Shown piece after piece: positions 8,096-16,737 of a stretch of DNA of 64,000 bases. Numbering within the stretch: position 1 is the first letter of the stretch; the number at the start of each line of letters is the position of its first letter. The translations under genes and the position numbers were made by a program. The stretch lies in the NCBI GenBank assembly GCA_026225255.1, contig JAMFSJ010000074.1, forward strand, positions 1 through 64,000. The letters are read 5' to 3'. The notes under the pieces are model-generated. The model was not told the origin of the DNA. It searched no databases and worked only from the letters and a program-made list of their open reading frames with translations. Source of the stretch: Methylacidimicrobium fagopyrum. GTDB taxonomy: Bacteria > Verrucomicrobiota > Verrucomicrobiia > Limisphaerales > UBA11358.

Positions 8096-8902
8096 TTATT
8101 GGCTCACGCTATTCGTCTTGGCTTGTCCAGCGGCCCAGAGAATCGCGTGCTGCACTAACATTTTGTAATCCTCATTTTTCAACAGCGTTGGATGGTGTCC
8201 CATCAAAATATAAATATTACGCGCCTTCATTTTTTCATTCGTCCAGATCACCGGATGATCGCCCATCTTGATGTCGGACGGCGGCTGATACGAGGCTTCG
8301 TCCACATGCGCCAACACATGCACGTTGGGGCGCGGGTCTTTGTCGAACGTATACCATTCTTCCTCATCAATGTTGAAAGTCGCGGGCAATCCTTTCATCG
8401 CCGGATGCGTCGGATCTTCGACGACCACGGTGCCGGAGGCGCGCTTGGCGATGTAATTTTTGAAACGAATTCCTCCCATGAAATCGGAGAACCATGGCCA
8501 GATATGATAGCCGTCAAATTCGCCCAACAATGTGGCGTGATGAAATCCAACCCAGCCGCCCCGGCCTTGTTCGATGTAATCCTGAAACGCGGCTTTAGCT
8601 GCGTCGCTCCAGCGGTAAGGTGGATAATTGAGTTGGACGATCAATTGATAATTGGTCAGAAAAGATTGGGTGACCTTGTCGGGGTTCTCGAAAACATCCA
8701 GCGTGAAATGATCGTTCGTGGCCGTGTCTTTCAGCCACGCCAACGCCGCGGCCACGAAGGGTTCGTGTTGATCACCACGCTCGGCCAGAACTAATGCGTG
8801 AAAACGGAGGTCATTGGTTTGGGCGAAAACGGGAACCGCGAGCCCGGTCAGAATGATGACCGCCAGTTTGAGGGCGGCCGTTTTAATGGTTTTAGTTTTC
8901 AT
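8096..8902 (-). CDS. Secreted ThuA-like domain protein
   Basis: 268 residues. An N-terminal signal peptide (about 1-27, ending VFAQ) is followed by a ThuA/glutamine-amidotransferase-like fold with the typical GRGGWVGFHHATLLG segment and a C-terminal HPVIWTNE...MGHHP stretch. ThuA-like proteins are abundant in Verrucomicrobia and Planctomycetes and are tied to keto-sugar and trehalose metabolism. The class I amidotransferase catalytic Cys is absent, as is usual in this family. It ends 10 bp downstream of the GH9 gene on the same strand, so the two are probably co-transcribed. Confidence 0.85.
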   Translation of the reverse strand: MKTKTIKTAALKLAVIILTGLAVPVFAQTNDLRFHALVLAERGDQHEPFVAAALAWLKDTATNDHFTLDVFENPDKVTQSFLTNYQLIVQLNYPPYRWSDAAKAAFQDYIEQGRGGWVGFHHATLLGEFDGYHIWPWFSDFMGGIRFKNYIAKRASGTVVVEDPTHPAMKGLPATFNIDEEEWYTFDKDPRPNVHVLAHVDEASYQPPSDIKMGDHPVIWTNEKMKARNIYILMGHHPTLLKNEDYKMLVQHAILWAAGQAKTNSVSQ

Positions 8903-8911
8903 AGGTAATTT

Positions 8912-10711
8912 TTATTTTGCTGCCGACATCGCCGCCACGGCTTGCAGAAACCAGGCTGAATGCGGAATCCACTGTTCCGTCCAGCGCCATTCGTTGCCAT
9001 TCGCATGTAGCTTAAAATCAATGCCGGAACCGTCGGGATGGCCGTCTTGACCGGTGATGCCGTTGGAGATGCCGCCGCGTCCCGAACCGTGACCGAAGCT
9101 GGAACTCATGTGCGGCACATTGTTTTTTCCGAACTGATACATGAAACAGACGTCGTAAGGATTTTCGCCCAAAATCCACGCGATTTGATGGCTGGCAAAA
9201 TCGGCCAGTTCCGGTTTGATGCCAAATGCGCCCGCGCCCGGATACACCAGACGTCCGCCAACAATCGCGGCGGTGGCCAACGAGGCGAGCCGCGCGTTTT
9301 CACCCTGCCACCACCAACCGGTTTCGTTTTCGTGCGGAATAAAAAATCCGTCCTGCACCTGACCGTGAAAGAGAAAACTTTGTCGCGCATAGCCGAACGG
9401 ATTGATGGTTTCATCGGTAACGCGCAGATTATAATCCAGGGCTTTTTTAATGGTTTTGAGGGCCGCCGCGCGATTTTGCAAATCCGTTTCTTTGTCCAGA
9501 TAACGCACTAATGCAATCACCGGCAGGCCGGCGTCCGAGGCGTGCCAGAACGGGCGATTGGAATCGTTGGCGATAAAATATCCGGCGGTTGACATGCGGG
9601 CGGCCAGATTTTTTGCCCGTTGACGGGCGGCGTCGCGGTAAACTGCCCGGTCGGTCGCGATCCATAATTCCGTGGCTGCCATCAGCGCGCAATAATCGTC
9701 AATAATGTTTTCTTTGCCGTCGTCATCGTATTGGAGGTTGTGCGTTTGCAAGTGCGCGAAGGCCCGTTCCGCACCGGCGAGATAGGCTTGTGCGGAAAAT
9801 TCACCGTGCGTTTTCCATTGCGAAACACGGGCTAAAGAAGCGATGGCCAGGCCGCCGCCTTCACGATAGGCGCATTGATAATCGTCCGTCGTTTTGCTGT
9901 TCGCCAACAATCCGACCACGCGCCGCGCCCGGGGATCTTTGTTGAAGTAACTGAACACCGTCATGTAAAAATAATTACTCGGCGACAGCGAGCGCAGGAG
10001 ATAATCCGCGCCGTAGAGAGCTTCCGCCATCAGCGGCGTTTTTGCGTTCAAACGATCGAGCAGCGGCGCCGCGGTTTCCACCGTGTTGACCATGGACCAA
10101 ACCACCAGCGGCGTTTGCTGGGGCGACATGAAATTGGCGTAGGCGAGATGGGAAAAATATTTACTGACATCGCCCGAGGCATCGCACCAGCCGCCGCGCA
10201 GATCCACCGTGTTGGTGCTGCCGTAAAGGAGCAGATGTTCATCGGCCGATAATTCCGCCGGCGTGTTCGCGCGTTGATGATGATAAAAATCAATGATGGC
10301 GGGCACGGTTTGAGTGGCCAGGGCGTTCGTTCCGATTTCAAAGTCGAAGGAATTGTAGGATTTTCCGGCCTGATCCACTTGCAATTTGAAATGGCCGGAC
10401 TGCTGGAAGGCTGAAAAATTTGCGCGATAAAAATATTTCCCCGGAAACCAATCGGCACATTCCTGGCCGGAGGTTAAGGTTTCCTTGAAGACCGTGTTCG
10501 ACGTTTGCACGTCTTCGATTTGAAACCGGCTCGACGCGGGAAGCGGACGGGAAGTTTCGAACACGGCAAACTTTGGCGCCGCGTAATCGTAAGCGACTTG
10601 GTTCACGTGAATGCTCGCGCTCGCCGACGGTGCGGGCGGATCATTAAATTGCGAATTTTGTGCCGCGGCATGAAAAACAAATCCCCCCCAGATAGCCCAA
10701 ATGAATCTCAT
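8912..10711 (-). CDS. Glycoside hydrolase family 9 (endoglucanase-like), secreted
   Basis: 599 residues. A short signal peptide (cleavage near HAAAQ) leads to a CelD_N Ig-like domain (about 33-125, starting HVNQVAYDY), then an (alpha/alpha)6 GH9 catalytic domain. The DAxGD nucleophile region appears as GGWCDASGDVSKY. The C-terminal acid/base region appears as NEWRWTEQWIPHSAWF, and the FGHGSGRGGISNG part matches the GH9 substrate loop. Family members cleave beta-1,4-glucans or related oligosaccharides in the periplasm or outside the cell. Substrate cannot be assigned from sequence alone. Confidence 0.9.
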   Translation of the reverse strand: MRFIWAIWGGFVFHAAAQNSQFNDPPAPSASASIHVNQVAYDYAAPKFAVFETSRPLPASSRFQIEDVQTSNTVFKETLTSGQECADWFPGKYFYRANFSAFQQSGHFKLQVDQAGKSYNSFDFEIGTNALATQTVPAIIDFYHHQRANTPAELSADEHLLLYGSTNTVDLRGGWCDASGDVSKYFSHLAYANFMSPQQTPLVVWSMVNTVETAAPLLDRLNAKTPLMAEALYGADYLLRSLSPSNYFYMTVFSYFNKDPRARRVVGLLANSKTTDDYQCAYREGGGLAIASLARVSQWKTHGEFSAQAYLAGAERAFAHLQTHNLQYDDDGKENIIDDYCALMAATELWIATDRAVYRDAARQRAKNLAARMSTAGYFIANDSNRPFWHASDAGLPVIALVRYLDKETDLQNRAAALKTIKKALDYNLRVTDETINPFGYARQSFLFHGQVQDGFFIPHENETGWWWQGENARLASLATAAIVGGRLVYPGAGAFGIKPELADFASHQIAWILGENPYDVCFMYQFGKNNVPHMSSSFGHGSGRGGISNGITGQDGHPDGSGIDFKLHANGNEWRWTEQWIPHSAWFLQAVAAMSAAK

Positions 10712-10881
10712 GCCATGAATGGTTGTTTTTGATTCATAAAAATTTCAAAGTGATTTTCTAATACGAAAATAGTTTATCAACCTTTTTCGCGTTTCAAGCT
10801 GATGGAGTGACGGTTGCGTGGGCAATTTTTACAGGGCCTCACGAGGCGTGACCTGCGGCGTAAATGTGTTATTATTTCGCC

Positions 10882-11181
10882 ATGCCGACGACGGTCATGC
10901 CGGAAACGATTCCTGATCACCAAACCGATTCCAAAGTCAGTTTGGAGCCGGGTTATTTGGTTATTTGCTGGGATGATCCGGTGAATTTGATGGAATATGT
11001 CACGCATGTTTTTCAGATTGTCTTTGGCTGGGAGCAGGAAAAAGCGCAAAAACACATGTTGGAAGTGCATGAGCAGGGCAAGAGTGTGTTGGTCCGCGAA
11101 GGCTTTGAGCGCGCCGAATTTTATGTTCATCGACTGCAAAAATATACGTTGCAGGCGACGATGGAACGGGATGGAAAATGA
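10882..11181 (+). CDS. clpS: ATP-dependent Clp protease adaptor ClpS
   Basis: About 99 residues, the normal ClpS size. Conserved features are YLVICWDDPVNLMEYVTHVF (the N-degron pocket; the usual NDD is CWDD here) and KAQKHMLEVHEQGKSVL, ending in the ERAEFYVHRLQKYTLQATME helix. ClpS recognises proteins with N-terminal Leu, Phe, Tyr or Trp and hands them to ClpA/ClpC. The ATG at 10882 is chosen over 10864 because it leaves a typical short N-terminal tail. Its stop overlaps the next ATG (ATGA), so translation is probably coupled. Confidence 0.93.
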   Translation: MPTTVMPETIPDHQTDSKVSLEPGYLVICWDDPVNLMEYVTHVFQIVFGWEQEKAQKHMLEVHEQGKSVLVREGFERAEFYVHRLQKYTLQATMERDGK

Positions 11182-11654
11182 AACTCATTCAAGCCGATCA
11201 GGAAAATCTTCAGTTTGAAATGGCCCACCCGGAGAAGTTTTTGCTGCAACAAGTTTTGCAATGCTATCCGCTGGTGCCAGCGACTTATCATCGCTTGAGC
11301 AAGCAGAAATCCGATTCTAACCACGAGGAAAATCAACGGCTCTTGGAAGAAGCGTTGCAAGCGCAACGGCAGGAGCATCGTCAACAAATTGAGGCGTTAT
11401 TGAATGACGCCAAACGCTTCGAAGTGTGCGCGGCAGGCTATGAGGTTCGTTTCAGTCGGGTTGAAATGGAATGGTTGTTGCAAGTGATCAATGACGTGCG
11501 GATCGGGAGTTGGATCGCGGCCGGATCACCGTCGCCGAAAGCGGAGCCGAATCCGCCACCGACCAAGCAAACGATGATGATGGAGTTTGCGGCGTATTTC
11601 GAAATGTGTTTTCTGCGGGCGTTGGATGGCGGAAAGTCCTCCGAACATGATTGA
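11178..11654 (+). CDS. DUF2017-like protein between clpS and aat
   Basis: A 158-residue soluble, mostly helical protein that I cannot assign firmly. Its position right after clpS and its size recall the DUF2017 proteins that follow clpS in Actinobacteria. The segment VEMEWLLQVINDVRIGSWI is the best-ordered part and is the kind of sequence seen in that family. It starts in an ATGA overlap with clpS and overlaps the aat start by 8 bp, so all three are one translation-coupled unit. A role in N-degron processing or Clp regulation is inferred from context only. Confidence 0.6.
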   Translation: MKLIQADQENLQFEMAHPEKFLLQQVLQCYPLVPATYHRLSKQKSDSNHEENQRLLEEALQAQRQEHRQQIEALLNDAKRFEVCAAGYEVRFSRVEMEWLLQVINDVRIGSWIAAGSPSPKAEPNPPPTKQTMMMEFAAYFEMCFLRALDGGKSSEHD

Positions 11655-12327
11655 GCCACCCGTCCAATTGGAGGCAGCGATCTGGTTTCCCGAGGTGGCC
11701 CAGACTAATAGTGAAAGGCCGGTGGCAGTTGGTGGTGATCTCAGCGTCGAACGATTATTGGCGGCTTATCGGCAAGGCATTTTTCCGTGGTCGATCAATC
11801 CCCTCACTTGGTGGTCGCCGGATCCGCGTGGAATTATTGAGTTGAATCAATTTCACGTTTCCCAAAGTCTAGCGAAGGTGATCCGGCGGCAACCGTTTAA
11901 AGTCACGCGGGATCGCGCTTTTCAAAAAGTCATGTCGGCGTGTGCGCGCTCGGGTCCGGGGCGGGAAAGCACTTGGATTTCGGAGGCATTTATCACGGCT
12001 TACACGCAATTGCATCAACAAGGTCACGCGCACAGCGTCGAATGTTGGCGCGAAGGAAATTTGGTCGGCGGCATTTACGGCGTGGTTGTCGGTGGATTAT
12101 TCGCCGGCGAATCCATGTTTCACTTGGCTGATAACGCTTCGAAAGTAGCGATCTATCATTTGGTCGAACATCTGCGTGCGCGCGGATTTTTACTGTTCGA
12201 TGTGCAAATGGTGACCGACGCTACGCGACAATTGGGAGCCAAAGCCATTCCACGCGAAGACTATCTGCAACGACTAAAAGCAGCCGTAGCCAAGGATTGT
12301 TTATTTTTAAAAAACCACCGAGGCTGA
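11647..12327 (+). CDS. aat: Leucyl/phenylalanyl-tRNA-protein transferase
   Basis: 226 residues with the full Aat pattern: AYRQGIFPW, WWSPDPRG (substrate pocket), RESTWISEAFITAY and GGLFAGESMFH. Aat adds Leu or Phe from tRNA to N-terminal Arg or Lys, creating a primary N-degron that ClpS then binds. The ATG at 11647 is used; the longer frame from 11587 lies inside the upstream gene. Writer (Aat) and reader (ClpS) in one coupled operon is functionally coherent. Confidence 0.93.
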   Translation: MIEPPVQLEAAIWFPEVAQTNSERPVAVGGDLSVERLLAAYRQGIFPWSINPLTWWSPDPRGIIELNQFHVSQSLAKVIRRQPFKVTRDRAFQKVMSACARSGPGRESTWISEAFITAYTQLHQQGHAHSVECWREGNLVGGIYGVVVGGLFAGESMFHLADNASKVAIYHLVEHLRARGFLLFDVQMVTDATRQLGAKAIPREDYLQRLKAAVAKDCLFLKNHRG

Positions 12328-12354
12328 CGGATTGGTGGATAGATTGAAAAAAAA

Positions 12355-12432
12355 TGGTCGGGGCGGGGAGATTTGAACTCCCGACCTCTTGCACCCCAAG
12401 CAAGCGCGCTAGCCGGGCTACGCTACGCCCCG
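12355..12432 (-). tRNA. tRNA-Pro (anticodon GGG)
   Basis: Full cloverleaf on the minus strand: acceptor CGGGGCG/CGCCCCG, anticodon arm CTTGC-TTGGGGT-GCAAG with GGG at positions 34-36, T-arm GGGAG-TTCAAAT-CTCCC, and an encoded CCA (12357-12355). Confidence 0.95.
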
Positions 12433-12540
12433 AACCATTGAACTGCGGACAATATAGATAAACCCGTCGCAGTTCAATCCAAGATTTTCAATCGCTGATT
12501 ATTTTTTCACAACCATCGCAACCTTGAGGGCAAAAATAAT

Positions 12541-12568
12541 GCGGGCAATATCCGCAGATATTGCCCGC
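12541..12568 (-). terminator. Perfect 12-bp hairpin after the ThuA lipoprotein gene
   Basis: GCGGGCAATATC (12541-12552) pairs exactly with GATATTGCCCGC (12557-12568) across a CGCA loop. On the minus strand a T-rich stretch follows. It lies 28 bp beyond the stop of the minus-strand ThuA gene. Confidence 0.8.
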
Positions 12569-12596
12569 ACTTTGATTTACGATTTTTCGTCGCGGG

Positions 12597-13481
12597 TTAC
12601 TTCTTCAAACCAAGCGCCCATTCGATGCCGCCGAGTAGATGCGCTTGATAGGCTTGCGCGATCTCAACGGTGTTCTTGCGGTCATGAATATTCGGGTCGG
12701 TGTCAATCAAGTCCTCGCGATGACCGAGCGAGGTATAGAAAACCCGTCCGTCGCCGTAATTTTTGCACCACGAAACGCCGTAATGTCCGGGCGCGCCGGT
12801 TTCCGGATGCTTGGCCAAAATCAGCAGATCATGAACTTTCATCGGGTCGTAGTTTTTGAATTGATAAATTTCTTCCTGCTGCACCGTCCAGACTTTCGGC
12901 AGCGACGCCGTGGCGGGATTGGACGCGTCTTGAACCAGGCAATCCACACTGACTTGGCGTCCGTGATGTTCAAATTCACCGCCGAGCATGTCCGCATAAC
13001 CCGGCCAGCCGTGAAACGTATCGGCGGCCGCGTGGATACCGATGAACGCGTGACCGGCCTTGATCCAATCGAGAAATCCCTGCTTGTCGGGAATTGGCAG
13101 ATCACCGGTCGTGCTTGCGAAAACCACGCCGTCATAATGTTTCAAATTTTCCGGCGACAATTTTTGCAGCTCGGTTTTCAAGCTTTCCTGCCAGGCCGCT
13201 TCCTTGGCTTTGTCGGCGTCGCTCGCATCGCTTTTCAATGCCGGGGCAAATCCGTTCGGATGGCCCGCCGGTTGTTCCACAAAATCCACGGTGAATTCGC
13301 CGCTGGTTTGGGCGAGTTGGGTGAGCACTTTCTCCAACGTCGGAATCGAGCTGTGACGGAAACCGGTCGTCGTGGTGACCACGAGCAATTTTTTCGGCGT
13401 GTGCGAAGCCGTCAACGATTGGCAACTCGTCAACGTTGCGGCCAGCGCGGCAACGGTTAAAAACGTGAATAATTTTTTCAT
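12597..13481 (-). CDS. ThuA-like lipoprotein
   Basis: 294 residues. The signal peptide ends in a lipobox-like LTSC (Cys20), so the protein is probably lipid-anchored. The rest is a ThuA fold: LLVVTTTTGFRHSSIPTLEK at the start, GHAFIGIHAAADTFHGWPGY in the middle, and the GRVFYTSLGHREDL motif near the end. It shares the fold with the ThuA protein at 8.1-8.9 kb but is a different subfamily. It probably works with the DUF1080 and oxidoreductase genes upstream on the same strand in keto-sugar or polyol breakdown (inference). Confidence 0.88.
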   Translation of the reverse strand: MKKLFTFLTVAALAATLTSCQSLTASHTPKKLLVVTTTTGFRHSSIPTLEKVLTQLAQTSGEFTVDFVEQPAGHPNGFAPALKSDASDADKAKEAAWQESLKTELQKLSPENLKHYDGVVFASTTGDLPIPDKQGFLDWIKAGHAFIGIHAAADTFHGWPGYADMLGGEFEHHGRQVSVDCLVQDASNPATASLPKVWTVQQEEIYQFKNYDPMKVHDLLILAKHPETGAPGHYGVSWCKNYGDGRVFYTSLGHREDLIDTDPNIHDRKNTVEIAQAYQAHLLGGIEWALGLKK

Positions 13482-13514
13482 TTTTAATTTTAAATTGGAA
13501 ATTTTAAATTCAGT

Positions 13515-14336
13515 TCAAGGTTCATTGTTCACCGCTACCGGGCGCACCCAAATGTTGCGGAACGAAACGGAGTTGTTGTGATATTGCAGCGCTATCGGGC
13601 CGGTCGGGCCGACCGGATGATACGTGCCGGGCACGCGCCAGTTGGTTTCGCCGCGGATGGCTTGATGATTTTGCACGATGACACCGTTCCAGATGACCGT
13701 GACGTAAGCGGGTGACAGCAATTTTCCGTCCGCATCAAAATGCGGCACGTTGAAAACGATGTCATACGTCTGCCATTCGCCGGGCGGGCGGGCGGCATTC
13801 GCGAGGGGCGGATGTTGACCGTAAATGCCACCCGTCGAACCGTCGGCGTAAGTTTTGGCGTGGTAGCAGTCGAGCACTTGAATTTCATAACGGCCCATCA
13901 GAAAGACGCCGCTGTTGCCGCGATCTTGGCCCGTGCGGCCAACCAAAACCGGTTCGCGAAATTCTAAATGTAGTTGCATGTCGCCAAATTGGTTCGTGCA
14001 AACAATGTCGTGTTTGGCGGAAATCGCGACACCATCTTCCACTTTCCACGGCACCGGGCCGCCGTCATTTTTATCGCGCCATTGCGACAAATCTTTGCCG
14101 TCGAAGAGCACCACCGCATCGCTCGGCGGCGTGGCTTGCTGGCTGAATTTGTCACCGGGCGTGACGACTTCCGGCTGTGGACGCGCGGGATCGTGCACGT
14201 GCCATTTGCCGTCCGGTTCCAGCGGCGTGTCTTGAAAGCCTTCGACGCCATCAATGGTGACTTCGGGAAACGCAAACGCACGCAGGCACGTCAATGCCGC
14301 GACCGCGACGGTGGTCAGAATAATTTTTTTGTTCAT
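13515..14336 (-). CDS. DUF1080 family protein (3-keto-disaccharide hydrolase-like), secreted
   Basis: 273 residues with a signal peptide (about 1-22). It contains the DUF1080 lectin-like fold: VVLFDGKDLSQWRDKN, GDMQLHLEFREP, RGNSGVFLMGRYEIQVLDC, PPGEWQTYDIVF and the final HNNSVSFRNIWVRPV. These are diagnostic strings of the family now linked to hydrolysis of 3-keto-glycosides. It lies between the ThuA lipoprotein and a Gfo/Idh/MocA dehydrogenase, a frequent trio in Verrucomicrobia and Planctomycetes. Confidence 0.93.
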   Translation of the reverse strand: MNKKIILTTVAVAALTCLRAFAFPEVTIDGVEGFQDTPLEPDGKWHVHDPARPQPEVVTPGDKFSQQATPPSDAVVLFDGKDLSQWRDKNDGGPVPWKVEDGVAISAKHDIVCTNQFGDMQLHLEFREPVLVGRTGQDRGNSGVFLMGRYEIQVLDCYHAKTYADGSTGGIYGQHPPLANAARPPGEWQTYDIVFNVPHFDADGKLLSPAYVTVIWNGVIVQNHQAIRGETNWRVPGTYHPVGPTGPIALQYHNNSVSFRNIWVRPVAVNNEP

Positions 14337-14357
14337 TTTGTTTTTAAATTTCAGATT

Positions 14358-15512
14358 TCAGATTTTGGCGAACTTCGTCCACCGCGCATTGGACGCGGCG
14401 GACTTCACTGCGGTTTCAAGAAAGGCCATGCCGTGAACGCCGTCGTCCACGGTCGGAAAATCAAATGGACCGCCGCGCTTGCCGGCGAGATTGGCGCGGA
14501 TGGCCGCGATCGCTTCCAGATAAATATTCGCGAACGCTTCGATGAACGCCTCCGGATGGCCGGCGGGCAAGCGCGTAAATTTTTTCGCTGCGTCGCTCAA
14601 ATAACCATTGCCGCGACGCAAGGTGCGCGCCGGTTCGTTCTTCACGCAAAACTTCAATTCGTTCGGGTGTTCCTGCGACCACGCGAGCGAGCCTTTTGTG
14701 CCATAAACCCGGATGTTCAGATTATTTTCTTCGCCGCAAGAAATCTGGGAGCAATGCAAAACGCCTTTCGCGCCGCCTTGATAACGCAGCAGCAAATTCG
14801 CGTCGTCCTCCAGCACGCGACCGGGAATGAACGTCGTGAATTCCGCGCACAATTCATCAATCTCCAGGCCGGTAATATAACGGCCGAGATTTTCCGCGTG
14901 CGTGCCGATATCGCCGAGACAGCAGCTCGCGCCCGCCTTTTTCGGATCGCTGCGCCACGCGGCTTGCTTCTGACCCGTCGCTTCAATTTTGTCGAGCAAC
15001 CAACCTTGCGGATATTCGGCGACGACCTTTAAAATTTTTCCAAGCTGACCGCTGCGCACGAGTTCGCGTGCTTCTTTCACCATCGGATAGCCCGTGTAAT
15101 TATGCGTCAGCGCAAAAACTTTGCCGCTCTTACGCACCACTTCCCGCAAGGCCTTTGCTTCTTTCAAGGTCAACGTCATGGGCTTGTCGCAAATGACATG
15201 AAAGCCCGCCTTCAAAAAAGTGGTGGCGACCGGCGCATGCAAAAAATTCGGCGTGACGATGGAAATAAAATCAATGCGTTCATCCGCTGGCAAAGCCGCC
15301 TCGCGCTCCGCCATTTCCGCGTAACTACCATAAACGCGTGCGGGATTCAGAAAAAGTTGTTCGCCCGTTGTCTGTGAATTTTTCGCATCGGACGAAAATG
15401 CGCCCGCGACGAGTTCGATTTGCCCATCCAAACTAGCGGCCAGCCGATGCACCGCGCCGATGAAAGCGTTCTGCCCGCCGCCGACCATGCCGTAACGAAG
15501 TTTACGTTTCAT
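14358..15512 (-). CDS. Gfo/Idh/MocA family NAD(P)-dependent sugar oxidoreductase
   Basis: 384 residues. The Rossmann start is GMVGGGQNAFIG. The conserved lysine motif is VICDKPMTLT, and the catalytic Asp-His stretch is GDIGTHAENL. A beta-sheet C-terminal domain follows. Such enzymes oxidise or reduce sugars and inositols, often at C3. There is no signal peptide, so it acts in the cytoplasm while its DUF1080 neighbour is exported. Its start is 22 bp upstream of the DUF1080 gene end-to-start, consistent with co-transcription. Confidence 0.93.
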   Translation of the reverse strand: MKRKLRYGMVGGGQNAFIGAVHRLAASLDGQIELVAGAFSSDAKNSQTTGEQLFLNPARVYGSYAEMAEREAALPADERIDFISIVTPNFLHAPVATTFLKAGFHVICDKPMTLTLKEAKALREVVRKSGKVFALTHNYTGYPMVKEARELVRSGQLGKILKVVAEYPQGWLLDKIEATGQKQAAWRSDPKKAGASCCLGDIGTHAENLGRYITGLEIDELCAEFTTFIPGRVLEDDANLLLRYQGGAKGVLHCSQISCGEENNLNIRVYGTKGSLAWSQEHPNELKFCVKNEPARTLRRGNGYLSDAAKKFTRLPAGHPEAFIEAFANIYLEAIAAIRANLAGKRGGPFDFPTVDDGVHGMAFLETAVKSAASNARWTKFAKI

Positions 15513-15801
15513 AAATTCTATTTTTAACCCTGGATAAAGACGGGTCAGACGCGGATTTCACAGGTTAAATCGAATTCAAACCGCCCAAAATCAATTCGTG
15601 AAAACGTGTGAAATGCTGGTTAAAGCCTGGCCCCATCTGCGCTCATCGGTATCCATCTGTGGTTGATTTTTTAATTTAGGGACGCGCCAATTTAGGCCAA
15701 CGCGGAAGCGGGGACAAGGGCTGACTTTGGGTCTGGTAAAAAAACCGGTCACTAATTTATGCGACAGTTTTCCGCCATGAATGGCCCTCCGTGATTAAAT
15801 A

Positions 15802-16710
15802 TCAGGAAATAAAACTAAACGAGCCGGAGCACCATTCGTTTTCGACTTTGCTCGCCACAAGTTTTAATCCCAGTGCCTCAAACGCCCGTTGGACTTCCGA
15901 AAATTCGGCGGCCAAAATTCCCGCCAAAACCAAAGTGCCGCCGGGTTTTACCTGCGCGACGATTTTCTTTCGCTCGGCGATAAGCAGGTTTGAAATCAGG
16001 TTGGCGCAGACCAGATCAAATTTTTTCTTGAGCGCAATCGTCGGTTTCAACTGAGTGACATCGCCGCGCGTGATTTTTAATTTTGCGGCAATCCCGTTTA
16101 CTTGCGCGTTGGCTTTGGCGACGCGAACAGATTCAGGATCAAAATCAAACGCGTGAACGGGCTGGTAACCGAGTTTGGCGGCGGCCATCGCCAGGATGCC
16201 CGAACCGGTGCCGATGTCTAAAAACGATTTGGCGGCGGCATTGTTTTTGGTGACGCGAGCAATTTCACCCAAACAAAACGACGTGGTCGGATGTTGGCCG
16301 GTGCCGAAACTTAAACCCGGATCGAGGATGAGCACTGCTTGATTTTTGCGCGGACGCTGTTTGATCCAACTTGGTTTGACGAGCAATGCGTCGCCGATTT
16401 CGATCGGGTGAAAATGTTTCTTCCACGATTCCGCCCAGTCTTCGCGCTTCACTTTGGCGATCTCAATTGTGCCCGCGCCGATTTCTAAGCCGCAGTTTTT
16501 GATCTGTTTGAGGCCGGCGGAAATTTCGCCGCGCAACGTGCGCGAAAATGGCTTTTCGCTGAACGTAGTGACCAGGCTGACGCGCGTCTCGAGATTGAAA
16601 TAAGCCGCCGCCGCGCTTCCAAGCGTTGCGCCCAATAATTCCGCCACGGCATCTTCGGCTTCAAGCGAAGTGGTGACGGAGAGCCGCCAAAGTGGTTTGG
16701 TTGATTTCAT
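15802..16710 (-). CDS. prmA: Ribosomal protein L11 methyltransferase
   Basis: 302 residues. An N-terminal substrate-recognition domain is followed by a class I SAM domain with LDPGLSFGTGQHPTT, FLDIGTGSGILAMAA (SAM loop) and DLVCANLISNLL (catalytic NxxxN-like loop). All are PrmA hallmarks. It trimethylates L11 of the large subunit. It is the last gene of a likely three-gene minus-strand operon with a histidine phosphatase and rph (gaps of 27 and 19 bp). Confidence 0.92.
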   Translation of the reverse strand: MKSTKPLWRLSVTTSLEAEDAVAELLGATLGSAAAAYFNLETRVSLVTTFSEKPFSRTLRGEISAGLKQIKNCGLEIGAGTIEIAKVKREDWAESWKKHFHPIEIGDALLVKPSWIKQRPRKNQAVLILDPGLSFGTGQHPTTSFCLGEIARVTKNNAAAKSFLDIGTGSGILAMAAAKLGYQPVHAFDFDPESVRVAKANAQVNGIAAKLKITRGDVTQLKPTIALKKKFDLVCANLISNLLIAERKKIVAQVKPGGTLVLAGILAAEFSEVQRAFEALGLKLVASKVENEWCSGSFSFIS

Positions 16711-16737
16711 AAATTTATATTTCGGCTCAATCGAGTC

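Noticed and set aside
12355-12432. Prophage or island attachment at tRNA-Pro(GGG)
   Set aside because: No integrase, no repeat of the tRNA 3' end and no foreign gene block on either side.
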